Shown here piece after piece: positions 48,539 through 56,017 of a stretch of DNA of 64,000 nucleotides. The stretch spans positions 1-64,000 of the IMG/VR virus record IMGVR_UViG_3300019762_000005. One strand, written 5' to 3'. The notes under the pieces are model-generated. The model was not told the origin of the DNA, did not search any database, and worked only from the letters and a program-made list of their open reading frames with translations. Position 1 is the first letter of the stretch. The number at the start of each line of letters is the position of its first letter. The DNA comes from a virus. The position numbers and the translations under genes are program-made.

Positions 48539-48950
48539 TTGATAAAGGAACTGAAACCCTTTCAGCCTTAATATTGAAATTACATAGTAATATGTAGAAC
48601 ACCTCCGATGTAATCCGTATGCGGAGCAAAGGTGTTGGGAGTCGGGAGCAAGGCTTAAAGGTCGTGATCCATCTATTCGTCGCGAAAACAAGTATTTAGT
48701 TACTGAGACAATAGGTGGATGCTAAGAAAAGGAACACCTCTGTAACGAAGACTAATTGAATCGCTATTATTAGTGAGAATATTACTTAGTAAGAACAAGT
48801 GTAGGTTTTTAATGTGCTGAAAATAGACAGGAATAATAGTCACCTGCGTAGCTATATTGTTACTACCGTCGTTTAATCGTCGTGAGTTTTAAACATATCA
48901 AACATTTGCGTGCACATTTTTAATTTTACAATTCAACAAAACAATATATT
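48539..48950 (+). ncRNA. Structured non-coding region
   Basis: 412 bases with no ORF. It begins with CTGAAA-CCC-TTTCAG (48551-48565), then AACACC/GGTGTT with an inner TCCG/CGGA (48598-48636), then a 10-bp helix ATCCATCTAT/ATAGGTGGAT (48667-48720), and further short hairpins. AACACCT recurs at 48732. GC content is higher than in flanking genes. No T-arm is visible. It seems to be one or more structured RNAs or a regulatory leader. Confidence 0.5.
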
Positions 48951-49145
48951 ATGTATCACATCAAGAGAGATGGAGCTTTATTCTGTCAAACAAAAAGAAA
49001 CAAATCTTTTATTAAAGCTAGGTATAACACAATCTCCTATAAAGATGCTCACAAGTTAAGACTTATGAATGGATGCTGTGGCGTATGCAAGAAAGTGTAT
49101 TTTGAGAAAGTCTCAAAAGAATTAATAGTTGTAGAAACAGAATAA
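48951..49145 (+). CDS. Small Cys-containing basic protein
   Basis: 64 aa. Basic N-terminus (MYHIKRDGALFCQTKRNKS), a CCGVCKK cluster near residue 45 that with Cys12 could bind zinc, and a short acidic end. It follows the structured region with a long A-rich leader. Function unknown. Confidence 0.65.
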   Translation: MYHIKRDGALFCQTKRNKSFIKARYNTISYKDAHKLRLMNGCCGVCKKVYFEKVSKELIVVETE

Positions 49146-49151
49146 TTTCTA

Positions 49152-49159
49152 TATATTTG
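49152..49159 (+). promoter_or_regulatory. Rightward promoter TTG-N20-TATATTTG
   Basis: TATATTTG with TTG 20 bases upstream, ten bases before the ATG at 49169. This is the clearest sigma-A type promoter on the plus strand. Confidence 0.6.
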
Positions 49160-49168
49160 AAAACAATT

Positions 49169-49417
49169 ATGACAACAACAATAATCATATCTAAAATACT
49201 ATTTGTCGTATCCTTATGGGTTATAGCTGTTGTGGCAGATTACTTAAACAACTTAGACAATAGAGGTCTGAAACTAAAGAGGTCGCAGAACATACTCTAT
49301 ATATTCAAACAGCCGACACTAAGGTCTTGGATATATAAGATAGATCTGGGGTTTACACCTTGGATCGTTTACCATGATGGGTTAACATACGACCAGTGCA
49401 TTACTCTGAAGAGCTGA
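49169..49417 (+). CDS. Small membrane protein
   Basis: 82 aa from the ATG at 49169 (MTTTIIISKILFVVSLWVIA). One N-terminal transmembrane helix (residues 3-22), a basic loop (NRGLKLKRSQNILYIFKQ), and a C-terminal stretch with aromatic residues. Its own promoter and a strong terminator downstream make it a monocistronic unit. Possibly a superinfection-exclusion or envelope protein; not proven. Confidence 0.75.
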   Translation: MTTTIIISKILFVVSLWVIAVVADYLNNLDNRGLKLKRSQNILYIFKQPTLRSWIYKIDLGFTPWIVYHDGLTYDQCITLKS

Positions 49418-49488
49418 GTGCTGTTGTAAAAAAGTATAAAAAAAAACGGGTAGGACTAAATCGCCCATGAAATAATATTGAAAACTAA

Positions 49489-49527
49489 AAAAAACCTCTT
49501 TGTATGATACGCAAAGAGGTTTTTTTT
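49489..49527 (+). terminator. Strong intrinsic terminator
   Basis: AAAACCTCTTTG-9-base loop-CAAAGAGGTTTT plus further U, a perfect 12-bp stem with U-run, between the membrane-protein gene and the basic-protein gene. Confidence 0.93.
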
Positions 49528-49545
49528 ATGCTTAAAAACAAGATT

Positions 49546-49947
49546 ATGAAAAGAAATAAAAAAGTAGTAATAGTTTGTGGTCCAGGAATATTATCTCACA
49601 TTAGAGAAGTAAATGCAGCTGCTAAAGTGAAAGCTCTATCGTCTAGCGATTTAAGAACGATAGATAGTAAACCAAGATTTGTAACTTCTTTAGCAGGTGC
49701 AAAACAACTAGAGGCGTGCCTTGAGAAAGAATTCAATAATACCCTTAGAATGCCTGCTGAACTACTAATAAAAGCTAATCCAGGAGCAATAGGTCCTAAT
49801 GTAAAATTGCTAGAACATTATGATAAAGCTAATTACTTTAGAGGAAAAGTTAGCAAGGTTAACTGTAAGAAAGAAGAAGCATCATTTGCTAAAGCAAGAA
49901 AGAAACGTAAAAAAACAAAAAAATGTCGAAAAAGGAAGAAAAAATAG
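49546..49947 (+). CDS. Lys-rich basic protein, unknown
   Basis: 133 aa from the ATG at 49546, chosen because an earlier in-frame ATG (49504) lies inside the terminator. Hydrophobic strand KKVVIVCGPGILSHI near the N-terminus with a GPG turn, a helical middle, and a Lys/Arg-rich C-terminal tail (KARKKRKKTKKCRKRKKK). The GPG loop is not a P-loop. It likely binds nucleic acid or ribosomes by charge. It overlaps the next gene by 25 bases. Confidence 0.7.
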   Translation: MKRNKKVVIVCGPGILSHIREVNAAAKVKALSSSDLRTIDSKPRFVTSLAGAKQLEACLEKEFNNTLRMPAELLIKANPGAIGPNVKLLEHYDKANYFRGKVSKVNCKKEEASFAKARKKRKKTKKCRKRKKK

Positions 49948-50207
49948 AAATGCCAAAAAAGCATACAGATCTAGTTGGTACTAAGAGGATATTTTCTGGA
50001 GGTCTTTTTTCTAGCAATAGAGATGAGCCAGAAGCAGAATACGACATCTTAAAATGGAGATGGGGCAGTGCTAGTATATGTGACATGAAGACTATGAAGC
50101 TTAAGCATCCAACTATAGAATACCTCATCAAGAAGGAAGGAATGAAGCGTAGCAGATGGACCAGAGGTTTTCCTGTTATAGAGATAGAACTTATAGACGA
50201 ACATTAA
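49923..50207 (+). CDS. Small unknown protein
   Basis: 94 aa, basic. A short strand-turn region (RIFSGGLFSSNRDEPEAEYD) then MKTMKLKHPTIEYLIKKEGM and IEIELIDEH. It begins in the tail of the Lys-rich gene in another frame. No motif. Confidence 0.65.
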   Translation: MSKKEEKIEMPKKHTDLVGTKRIFSGGLFSSNRDEPEAEYDILKWRWGSASICDMKTMKLKHPTIEYLIKKEGMKRSRWTRGFPVIEIELIDEH

Positions 50208-50219
50208 AATACTTTGATT

Positions 50220-50477
50220 ATGTCAGAAAAAACAATACCAGTATCAGTAAAAAGAGAACTGAAAACTTTAGGAGTTATGTATGGTGAATCTTTTTCTGCT
50301 ATAATGGAAAAGAAATGCACCTATATATACATAGAAGAGGATTTATCTAATCTGTCAAAATACGAGATTGATTTAATGTTTAACATTTACCCAGCTCTAT
50401 TAGACTACAGTTATATATCTAAAAAAATACAAAATGAGATCCAAGAAGCATTGGATTTTGTAAAAGACACATTATAA
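50220..50477 (+). CDS. Small helical protein, unknown
   Basis: 85 aa from the ATG at 50220 (a TTG 6 bases upstream is in frame). Helical with an acidic/aromatic centre (YIYIEEDLSNLSKYEIDLMF). The start region TTGATTATGTCAGAAAA is identical to that of the coiled-coil gene at 53720. No function recognised. Confidence 0.65.
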   Translation: MSEKTIPVSVKRELKTLGVMYGESFSAIMEKKCTYIYIEEDLSNLSKYEIDLMFNIYPALLDYSYISKKIQNEIQEALDFVKDTL

Positions 50478-50481
50478 TCAA

Positions 50482-50703
50482 GAGGGAATGACGGAATGGT
50501 AGACGTATAGCTTATCGGGCTAGAATGGAAAGGAGACGTGCTTAGGGTGCACAAGTCAGGTAAATACGAGTTACCTAAGACTTTCCAATAAGATTGATGA
50601 AAATATTAACGATTATCCGTACTAAGCTACCTGTTTACAGGATAGATAGCGTGCTGACTAACATCAATTATAATTCGTGCAGGTTCGATTCCTGCTTCCC
50701 TTA
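50482..50703 (+). tRNA. Interrupted or oversized tRNA-like element (222 nt)
   Basis: Acceptor stem GAGGGAA/TTCCCTT (7 bp, one G-U), a tRNA-Leu-like D-arm ACG-GAATGGTAGA-CGT and a T-arm GCAGG-TTCGATT-CCTGC are canonical. Between the D and T arms lie about 170 nt. TAGCTT (50508-50513) can pair with AAGCTA (50624-50629) as a split anticodon stem; the intervening part is highly structured (TGGAAAG/CTTTCCA enclosing GTGC/GCAC, AAGTC/GACTT and AGGTAA/TTACCT). An intron smaller than known group I introns, or a tRNA-like RNA, would explain it. Confidence 0.5.
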
Positions 50704-50722
50704 CTAAAACAACAACAACGAC

Positions 50723-50971
50723 ATGAAATTAGAGATTCATCCAGACGGAGAGTGGAATACAGAAAGATATGAATACAAAGGTAGAACTATAGAAATCAAA
50801 TCTAGGGATGACCACGGAATAAAGGCTCATTGTTACCACCAAGGTAAGGTAGTGTTTACCCAAAGATTTGTATTTATTAGACCAGCAAGACTTCTTAAGA
50901 GAATGGAAAGAAGAATTGACATGTGGATTAGTGGAGAATGGACTCCAAAGAAGTTACTAAAACAGAGATAA
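50723..50971 (+). CDS. Small basic protein, unknown
   Basis: 82 aa. N-terminal strand region (MKLEIHPDGEWNTERYEYKG), middle with KSRDDHGIKAHCYHQGKVVF and a basic/aromatic C-terminal helix (LLKRMERRIDMWISGEW). It follows the tRNA-like element. No motif is recognised. Confidence 0.65.
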   Translation: MKLEIHPDGEWNTERYEYKGRTIEIKSRDDHGIKAHCYHQGKVVFTQRFVFIRPARLLKRMERRIDMWISGEWTPKKLLKQR

Positions 50972-50972
50972 T

Positions 50973-51203
50973 ATGTGGAATGTAAAAAAAATAGAAGATT
51001 TGAACTTTGTTTTAATATCTAGTCACAATCAATGGTGTCATTTTAGAGGTCATGGATTTGATGTTCATGTAAATTTAAACACTAAAAACGGAAGTGGCAA
51101 TTACTTCAATTTCCATTCCTACAAATCAAATTTTAAAGGAAATTTTAAAGCTATAATAGAAACAGAAGAAGAATTCAAATCTTTGTTAAAAATGATACAA
51201 TAA
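50973..51203 (+). CDS. Small unknown protein
   Basis: 76 aa, aromatic and His-rich (NQWCHFRGHGFDVHVNLN), strand-rich. Starts one base after the previous stop; its own stop overlaps the next start (TAATG). No known domain. Confidence 0.65.
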   Translation: MWNVKKIEDLNFVLISSHNQWCHFRGHGFDVHVNLNTKNGSGNYFNFHSYKSNFKGNFKAIIETEEEFKSLLKMIQ

Positions 51204-51421
51204 TGAAATTCATATCAACATCAGAAAGCTTTCCAAAAAACAACAATGTAAAAAACGTGTTAGTCAAAACAATAACAGGTAGATACCTTGTTACTAGGTA
51301 TTCGACGTATAATAGGTTTTTTAAATTTGATCAATACGACGAACCAGAATTTTGGCAATCAGGAGGTAAAACTTTTAAAAAAGCAAGCATCGTATCTTGG
51401 TGCTATATAACAGAAGATTGA
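51203..51421 (+). CDS. Small basic/aromatic protein, unknown
   Basis: 72 aa, strand-rich (NVLVKTITGRYLVTRYSTYN) with a C-terminal aromatic segment (PEFWQSGGKTFKKASIVSWC). Translation is coupled to the 76-aa gene by TAATG. It resembles small surface-domain proteins that begin LVKTITG-x-Y; function unknown. Confidence 0.65.
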   Translation: MKFISTSESFPKNNNVKNVLVKTITGRYLVTRYSTYNRFFKFDQYDEPEFWQSGGKTFKKASIVSWCYITED

Positions 51422-51442
51422 CATTTTAAAAACAACAACAAC

Positions 51443-51934
51443 ATGAAAACATTAAAAATATTATTAGTACTAGCAATTGGATTAATGATTCAATCTTGCT
51501 CAAAAGAAAAGAAACTTGAAAGACAAGTTGAAAAGAAAGGATGCCTTGGAGGCGGAGTAGTAGGCTACGTAGTAGACGAATGTACATTAACAATACCTAA
51601 TATCATATCTGTAAATGGAGATGGAGTTAACGAAATGTTTTCGATAACGGTTCACAACCTAAGTGAAGATGATACTATTATAGAGAGATTAATAATCACT
51701 CATAATGGAGGTGCGTTGATGGATAACAATACTAGAGTTTGGCAACCGATAAGAAGCATCGTGGATGAAGGTTTTTACACCTACAGATACAGAGGGTCTA
51801 TTAACGGAGAGACGTTTGATTTACAAGGAGATTTCACACTTGTAAAATACCAAAGAGCCATTAAGAAATGTGAACAGTGTATAACCGTATACGGAAACAG
51901 TATCGCTAATGATCCTGGATTAAGTTGTAAATAA
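51443..51934 (+). CDS. Lipoprotein with gliding/T9SS C-terminal-domain-like motif
   Basis: 163 aa. The signal peptide (KTLKILLVLAIGLMIQSC) has a good lipobox LMIQSC with Cys19. The mature part has Cys34 and Cys47, and IPNIISVNGDGVNEMFSI, a close match to the IPN-x-x-x-PNGDGxND-x-F pattern of the CHU_C/gliding-motility-associated (type B sorting) domain of Bacteroidota proteins; the remaining 80 residues form an immunoglobulin-like strand series. A phage-encoded mimic of a host gliding-domain lipoprotein could interfere with receptors or secretion. Confidence 0.8.
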   Translation: MKTLKILLVLAIGLMIQSCSKEKKLERQVEKKGCLGGGVVGYVVDECTLTIPNIISVNGDGVNEMFSITVHNLSEDDTIIERLIITHNGGALMDNNTRVWQPIRSIVDEGFYTYRYRGSINGETFDLQGDFTLVKYQRAIKKCEQCITVYGNSIANDPGLSCK

Positions 51935-51941
51935 CAATGTT

Positions 51942-53723
51942 ATGAAAATAGAAGATTTAAAACCTGGTCAATTTATCGCTATAGAAAGCTGCCCAGGAGG
52001 AGTTTACATGAGTCCAGATGGGAAAATATCAGGAAACAGCATTAAAGCTTTGTATGAAGACTTATATTTCACTTGTTCTCTTGAAGTAGATGAAGAAGAA
52101 GGAGACGAACCTCTAGGAGAAATAACAGTCCTTAATAACGATTCTTTAGAAGCTATACAATTGAAAGCTTGCATTGAAAAAGACAAATATGTTAGCCTAG
52201 AAGATGCTGCATTAGATTACGCTAGAAAACATTATCCTGTTGGAACTAAATTCAGTCCAGCTCACACCGACGATACTTACGATAAGGAAAATCAATGCAT
52301 AATCACAAGTGATGGTCAATTCCACTTAGAATACGGGGTTATTTGCAACTCTATTAATGGAGATTGTTGGACTAGCTTAGAAAATCCTAAGTATGGAAAT
52401 ACAACAAAGAATAGAAATGTATTCTATAAAGGAATATGGGCTAAAAAAGAACCAGCTAATGAAGAGAGAGCTCAGTCTATACGCAAACATCCGATAATTA
52501 AGAAAGGAATGTATATTGTTATTCTTGATGATGCTAAAGGGCTTATCCCAGGAAGACACGTTTATAGGCAAAAAAAAGACAACAGTAGAGTTTGTCCAGA
52601 ATTAGACATTATAGAAGGTAATAATAATGAAAGAATAAGTGTTAAACCTTGGAGATACGCTACTGAAGAAGAAATAAAACATTACGATGCTATAGGTAAA
52701 CCTTATGATGTTACAATGCCTAGAGCTGTAGTGGATTCAGTTTTAGGTAAGTTTACTGTTGGAAAATGGTATTCAAATCCAAAGAACAGGCACATGGATT
52801 ACGGAAGAGTTTCAAAAGCTGAAGTAAAGGGCTCTTCCCACAGATACAACACGATTCATTTTGACTCAATTGTAAAAGATGGAGTTCAGTCAGATTATAA
52901 AGGTACTCAAAGTAACCTTAATTTCGATAGAGAAATGAGAGAGATAGATTTTGATGATATTCCTATTAAGTCTAATAATGGACAAGAAGAGCTTATAGTT
53001 GGAAAATGGTATTATTACAATAAGTATTACATAAAATTCTTAAAAGTAGAAAGAGGGCTAGTAATATCAAGTGAGTCGATAGACGATAAAGGCTATCACA
53101 TATTTAAAGAAGAGCCTTATGGTCCTCTTGAGATGAATAAGGGACAGTATGAATCTGCAAACATGAGAGGTGTAGAAATATTACTACCATCTGGACATCC
53201 TGAAAAGAAAACTATAACTCTTAGAGAGCTTAAAGATGGGGAAACGTACTTCTTCGATTACGTAACCGGTAAGTACATAAATAAGATAACCGACAAGAGT
53301 CGTCATCTATGCACTTCAATAGAAGTTTGCGGAGATGAAGAAATTCCAAAGCTTAATACTGGATCTATGTACGGAACAGCACATATTAGAGTTGCAACAA
53401 AGGAGGAAAAGCATTGGATGAATCTTTGTATCAAAAAAAATAAAGGTATATCTTTGTCTGAAGCAAGGTTAGAAGATAAAAAGGATTTAGAGTTAGCTCT
53501 TGAAAAAGAAGAAGGTAAAAAGGAATATGAATTTCCTGGAAGAATAGAATTAAGAATAAGCAACAATAGCAACACAACGGTAAAAACAAAGAAAAGATCA
53601 GTACCGATTAGCGTATCTAAAAGCTTAGAGTTAAAAATAGAGGTACGTACACCTAAAAAAAGTACAGAATTATTAACTAATAAAAGAACCACCTCGTTAA
53701 AAATAAGAGGTAAAAACAATTGA
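51942..53723 (+). CDS. 593-aa protein, module copy 2
   Basis: Hydrophilic, Lys/Glu-rich, no signal peptide. A domain (residues about 185-265) contains KKGMYIVILDDAKGLIPGRH and WRYATEEEIKHYDAIGKPYD, the same pattern as in the 592-aa protein at 46363. Two shorter repeats follow (LGKFTVGKWYSNPKNRHMDY versus ELIVGKWYYYNKYYIKFLKV). The C-terminal ~70 residues are low-complexity Lys/Ser/Thr. It is followed with a 4-base stop overlap region by the coiled-coil gene (start 53726). Function unknown. Confidence 0.8.
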   Translation: MKIEDLKPGQFIAIESCPGGVYMSPDGKISGNSIKALYEDLYFTCSLEVDEEEGDEPLGEITVLNNDSLEAIQLKACIEKDKYVSLEDAALDYARKHYPVGTKFSPAHTDDTYDKENQCIITSDGQFHLEYGVICNSINGDCWTSLENPKYGNTTKNRNVFYKGIWAKKEPANEERAQSIRKHPIIKKGMYIVILDDAKGLIPGRHVYRQKKDNSRVCPELDIIEGNNNERISVKPWRYATEEEIKHYDAIGKPYDVTMPRAVVDSVLGKFTVGKWYSNPKNRHMDYGRVSKAEVKGSSHRYNTIHFDSIVKDGVQSDYKGTQSNLNFDREMREIDFDDIPIKSNNGQEELIVGKWYYYNKYYIKFLKVERGLVISSESIDDKGYHIFKEEPYGPLEMNKGQYESANMRGVEILLPSGHPEKKTITLRELKDGETYFFDYVTGKYINKITDKSRHLCTSIEVCGDEEIPKLNTGSMYGTAHIRVATKEEKHWMNLCIKKNKGISLSEARLEDKKDLELALEKEEGKKEYEFPGRIELRISNNSNTTVKTKKRSVPISVSKSLELKIEVRTPKKSTELLTNKRTTSLKIRGKNN

Positions 53724-53725
53724 TT

Positions 53726-54166
53726 ATGTCAGAAAATGGAAATGCAGCAGTAGGATCAGAAAACACTAACCCAACTTTAGGAGCTTACGCTAGAGAAGTA
53801 TTAGCTGGACTTAACAAGAGTGATGCTGAAAAAGCTGCTGAAAGAGTAAACGTTTTAGTGGAGAACTACATCATTGAGACTGAAATGCAAATTTCAACTT
53901 TAAAAACTGGTAAACTTCCTCACTTAAACAATGAGATTAGAAGAGCTAAAGAAAGCATTAAAAATGCCAAAAAAGCTGAAGAAAAAGCTATGTTGGATAT
54001 TTTAGGGTCTTCAAGTTACGAAGATTTCATTGGAAGAGTGAATGAAAAGTCTTTAGCTATTGATGAAGCTAAGGAAAGAATAGAAGCGTTAGAAGCTAAG
54101 AAAGTTACTCACGAGGCTGAAATTGCTAAGTATGAGTCTATATTAGAAAAATTCAAAGCTGCTTAA
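53726..54166 (+). CDS. Coiled-coil protein, module copy 2 partner
   Basis: 146 aa from the ATG at 53726 (an in-frame TTG lies 6 bases upstream). After 40 Asn/Gly/Thr-rich residues it is a continuous coiled coil (EIRRAKESIKNAKKAEEK; RIEALEAKKVTHEAEIAKYE). The spacing of the RAK-x(3)-K-x-AK motif matches the coiled-coil protein of copy 1. A terminator follows 30 bases after its stop. Confidence 0.8.
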   Translation: MSENGNAAVGSENTNPTLGAYAREVLAGLNKSDAEKAAERVNVLVENYIIETEMQISTLKTGKLPHLNNEIRRAKESIKNAKKAEEKAMLDILGSSSYEDFIGRVNEKSLAIDEAKERIEALEAKKVTHEAEIAKYESILEKFKAA

Positions 54167-54194
54167 TTGGGCTTGGAGTGTTAGTATAAAATGT

Positions 54195-54228
54195 AAATGG
54201 GAGCTGTATATCAGTTCCCATTTTTTTT
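54195..54228 (+). terminator. Intrinsic terminator
   Basis: AAATGGGA-GCTG-TATAT-CAG-TTCCCATTT followed by a U-run (ATTTTTTTT). It ends the module-2 transcript before the RNase HI gene. Confidence 0.88.
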
Positions 54229-54262
54229 ACCAATTCTGACACCCAAAAAAAAAGATAATATC

Positions 54263-54763
54263 ATGAGAACAATAGAAATGTATTGCGATGGAGGAGCGAG
54301 ACCTACCAATCCTGGAACAGCTGCTAACGCTTTTTGTGTTATAGAAAATGAAGAGTTGTTGGATAGTGATTCTGAATTTCACGAACACGCCACTAATAAC
54401 CAAATGGAACTTAAAGCTCCTATAAATGGGTTGAGGTTGATTGCTTCTATTTTTAAGCAGGAGCCTAAAGAGTCTATGCCTAAAAAGGTACTTATACATG
54501 TTGATTCTCAATATGTAAACAAAGGGATAAGCGAATGGATATTTGGATGGATAAAGAAAGGTTGGAAAACGGCCTCAAGAAAACCAGTCAAGAATAAAGA
54601 CTTATGGATTGATCTACTTAAAGCCTCTGAAAAAGTTCAGAAGATAGGGATAGAAGTAGAGTTTAAATGGGTAAAGGCCCACAATGGAAATAAATTTAAC
54701 GAAATGGTAGACTCAATGTGTACTGAATGCATAACTGTAAATACAAAAAAAAATGAGCAATAA
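54263..54763 (+). CDS. rnhA: Ribonuclease HI
   Basis: 166 aa from the ATG at 54263; a longer frame from 54197 would overlap the terminator. The catalytic set is complete: Asp9 (YCDGGARPTNPG), Glu49 (NNQMELKAPINGL), Asp81 (IHVDSQYVNKG), His140 (VKAHNGNKFNEMVDSM) and Asp150. It degrades RNA in RNA:DNA hybrids and suits removal of replication primers. The length is that of bacterial RNase HI (about 155 aa). It begins the replication-linked part of this arm. Confidence 0.93.
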   Translation: MRTIEMYCDGGARPTNPGTAANAFCVIENEELLDSDSEFHEHATNNQMELKAPINGLRLIASIFKQEPKESMPKKVLIHVDSQYVNKGISEWIFGWIKKGWKTASRKPVKNKDLWIDLLKASEKVQKIGIEVEFKWVKAHNGNKFNEMVDSMCTECITVNTKKNEQ

Positions 54764-55376
54764 AGAAATTTTGTCAGAAGAAGAAAGATTATTAACAATG
54801 TTATTAAACATCTTTCATAACAAAACCCCTTTCAAAAACTTATCAAAAAAAGTAGAGGAAGAAGGAATGAATAAGTACTATTCTGTAGTTCTAAACAAGA
54901 CTAATCTTTTAACTAAAGATTCAGATGGTTATATTTCTTGGTCTAATGAAGTTATACCTAATGTCGAGACAGCAAAAAAACTTCTTAAGATGAAGAAGAA
55001 ATATGCTTTAGAGCTTAGAGAAAACGAAAAAATAGCTAGAAAGAAAAGACGAGAAAAAGCTAAAAAGAGAGGTGTTTCTGCAGGTGCAAAAAAGGTTATT
55101 CAGAAAGCTAAAAAAGCTAAACAAGCAGGACAAGCTAAACCAACTCCTAAGCTTGAAAAGCCTGGGTTAACTCCTGAAACAAGAAAAGCTATAGCGGACT
55201 TAAAAGAGAAAATGAATGCTAATCATGAAGCTCCTTCTGCTCCTATAGAAGAGGAAGTAGAAGCTAAAAACGAAGTTGCATTTACTCATCCTCCAGTAGA
55301 GCCAGTTGAAGAAACTGTAATCCTTCCTCAAAAAAAGTCTCGATGGAAGAGATTCTTGGCTTGGATGAATCGGTAG
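54753..55376 (+). CDS. Lys/Ala-rich protein with Pro/Glu-rich tail
   Basis: 207 aa. Residues 1-70 are helical; residues 75-145 are strongly basic and low-complexity (KRREKAKKRGVSAGAKKVIQ; KKAKQAGQAKPTPK), like a histone-H1-type DNA-binding tail; the end is Glu/Pro-rich with a basic Trp-containing terminus (KKSRWKRFLAWMNR). Unlike the neighbours it has high Ala content. It probably binds DNA or membranes. It overlaps RNase HI by 11 bases. Confidence 0.65.
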   Translation: MSNKEILSEEERLLTMLLNIFHNKTPFKNLSKKVEEEGMNKYYSVVLNKTNLLTKDSDGYISWSNEVIPNVETAKKLLKMKKKYALELRENEKIARKKRREKAKKRGVSAGAKKVIQKAKKAKQAGQAKPTPKLEKPGLTPETRKAIADLKEKMNANHEAPSAPIEEEVEAKNEVAFTHPPVEPVEETVILPQKKSRWKRFLAWMNR

Positions 55377-55407
55377 CTCTGCTATATTAATATTTTTACT
55401 GTTGACT

Positions 55408-55764
55408 ATGAGCTCTTTTACAGCTCGTAGTCAAACAGTTGATTCTGTTTACAGTTATCTAGTAGAGATAGGTGTAAAACACCCTGAGATAGTACTAAGA
55501 CAATCAATTCAAGAGACTGGATGGTACAAGTGCAAGAATTGCTCTTTAAGTAGAAATAACATATTTGGGTTCTGGTATAAAAAGAAATACATAGAGTACT
55601 TAGATTGGAAAGATTGCTGTAGGTATTATTTGCGTTGGCAGAATAGACACTACAAAGGAGGAGATTATTACGTATTCTTAAAAGAAAGAGGATACGCATC
55701 TGACCCTAATTACGAATCGCTTGTAAAAGCACTAAAACCATTTAAAAATGATGAAAAGAATTAG
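55408..55764 (+). CDS. Glucosaminidase-like peptidoglycan hydrolase
   Basis: 118 aa from the ATG at 55408 (a TTG lies at 55402). HPEIVLRQSIQETGWYK, NNIFGFWYKKKYIEYLDW and GYASDPNYESLVK follow the glucosaminidase/lysozyme-like pattern, with the QxxxESGWG-type loop, the NNxFG turn and the Y-A-x-DPxY end; the catalytic Glu would be the one in SIQETGWY. Upstream codons from 55369 (ILIFLLLTMSSFTARSQ) look like the hydrophobic core of a signal peptide but have no ATG, so the true start may be a rare codon. The early-arm position is odd for a lysin. Confidence 0.7.
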   Translation: MSSFTARSQTVDSVYSYLVEIGVKHPEIVLRQSIQETGWYKCKNCSLSRNNIFGFWYKKKYIEYLDWKDCCRYYLRWQNRHYKGGDYYVFLKERGYASDPNYESLVKALKPFKNDEKN

Positions 55765-56017
55765 GAGGTATTTTAGACCTCCAGTATCAGGATATTACCA
55801 AGACTTTACGTTTTGGGACTATATGAGTCAGTATTTGTTTCTGTACGTATTAATAGCGATAGGAATATCACTAATGCATATATTCGATATGGCTCACAAG
55901 TTAGGATTAACGTACTTTTTGTTAATCTGGGGATTTTTGTGGTTTTGTGGCGGAATATATACATGGAATCACGACTTTAAGAAACGTCAAGAAAAGGACA
56001 AATGGAAGAAGTTTTAG
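55748..56017 (+). CDS. Membrane protein, two helices
   Basis: 89 aa. Two hydrophobic segments (SQYLFLYVLIAIGISLMHIF and LTYFLLIWGFLWFCGGIY), a basic N-terminus (MMKRIRRYFRPPVSG) and a basic tail (KKRQEKDKWKKF). It overlaps the glucosaminidase gene by 17 bases. Role unknown; could be part of an envelope-directed gene pair with its neighbours. Confidence 0.75.
   Translation: MMKRIRRYFRPPVSGYYQDFTFWDYMSQYLFLYVLIAIGISLMHIFDMAHKLGLTYFLLIWGFLWFCGGIYTWNHDFKKRQEKDKWKKF

Noticed and set aside
50482-50703. Group I intron in the tRNA-Leu-like gene
   Set aside because: A P1-like U-G helix can be drawn, but I cannot find convincing P7/R-S core elements and the insert is smaller than known group I introns, so it is not called, only suggested as one explanation.
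54197-54262. Longer RNase HI N-terminus
   Set aside because: The added residues are encoded by an intrinsic terminator; Asp9 of the catalytic set is correctly placed from the ATG at 54263.
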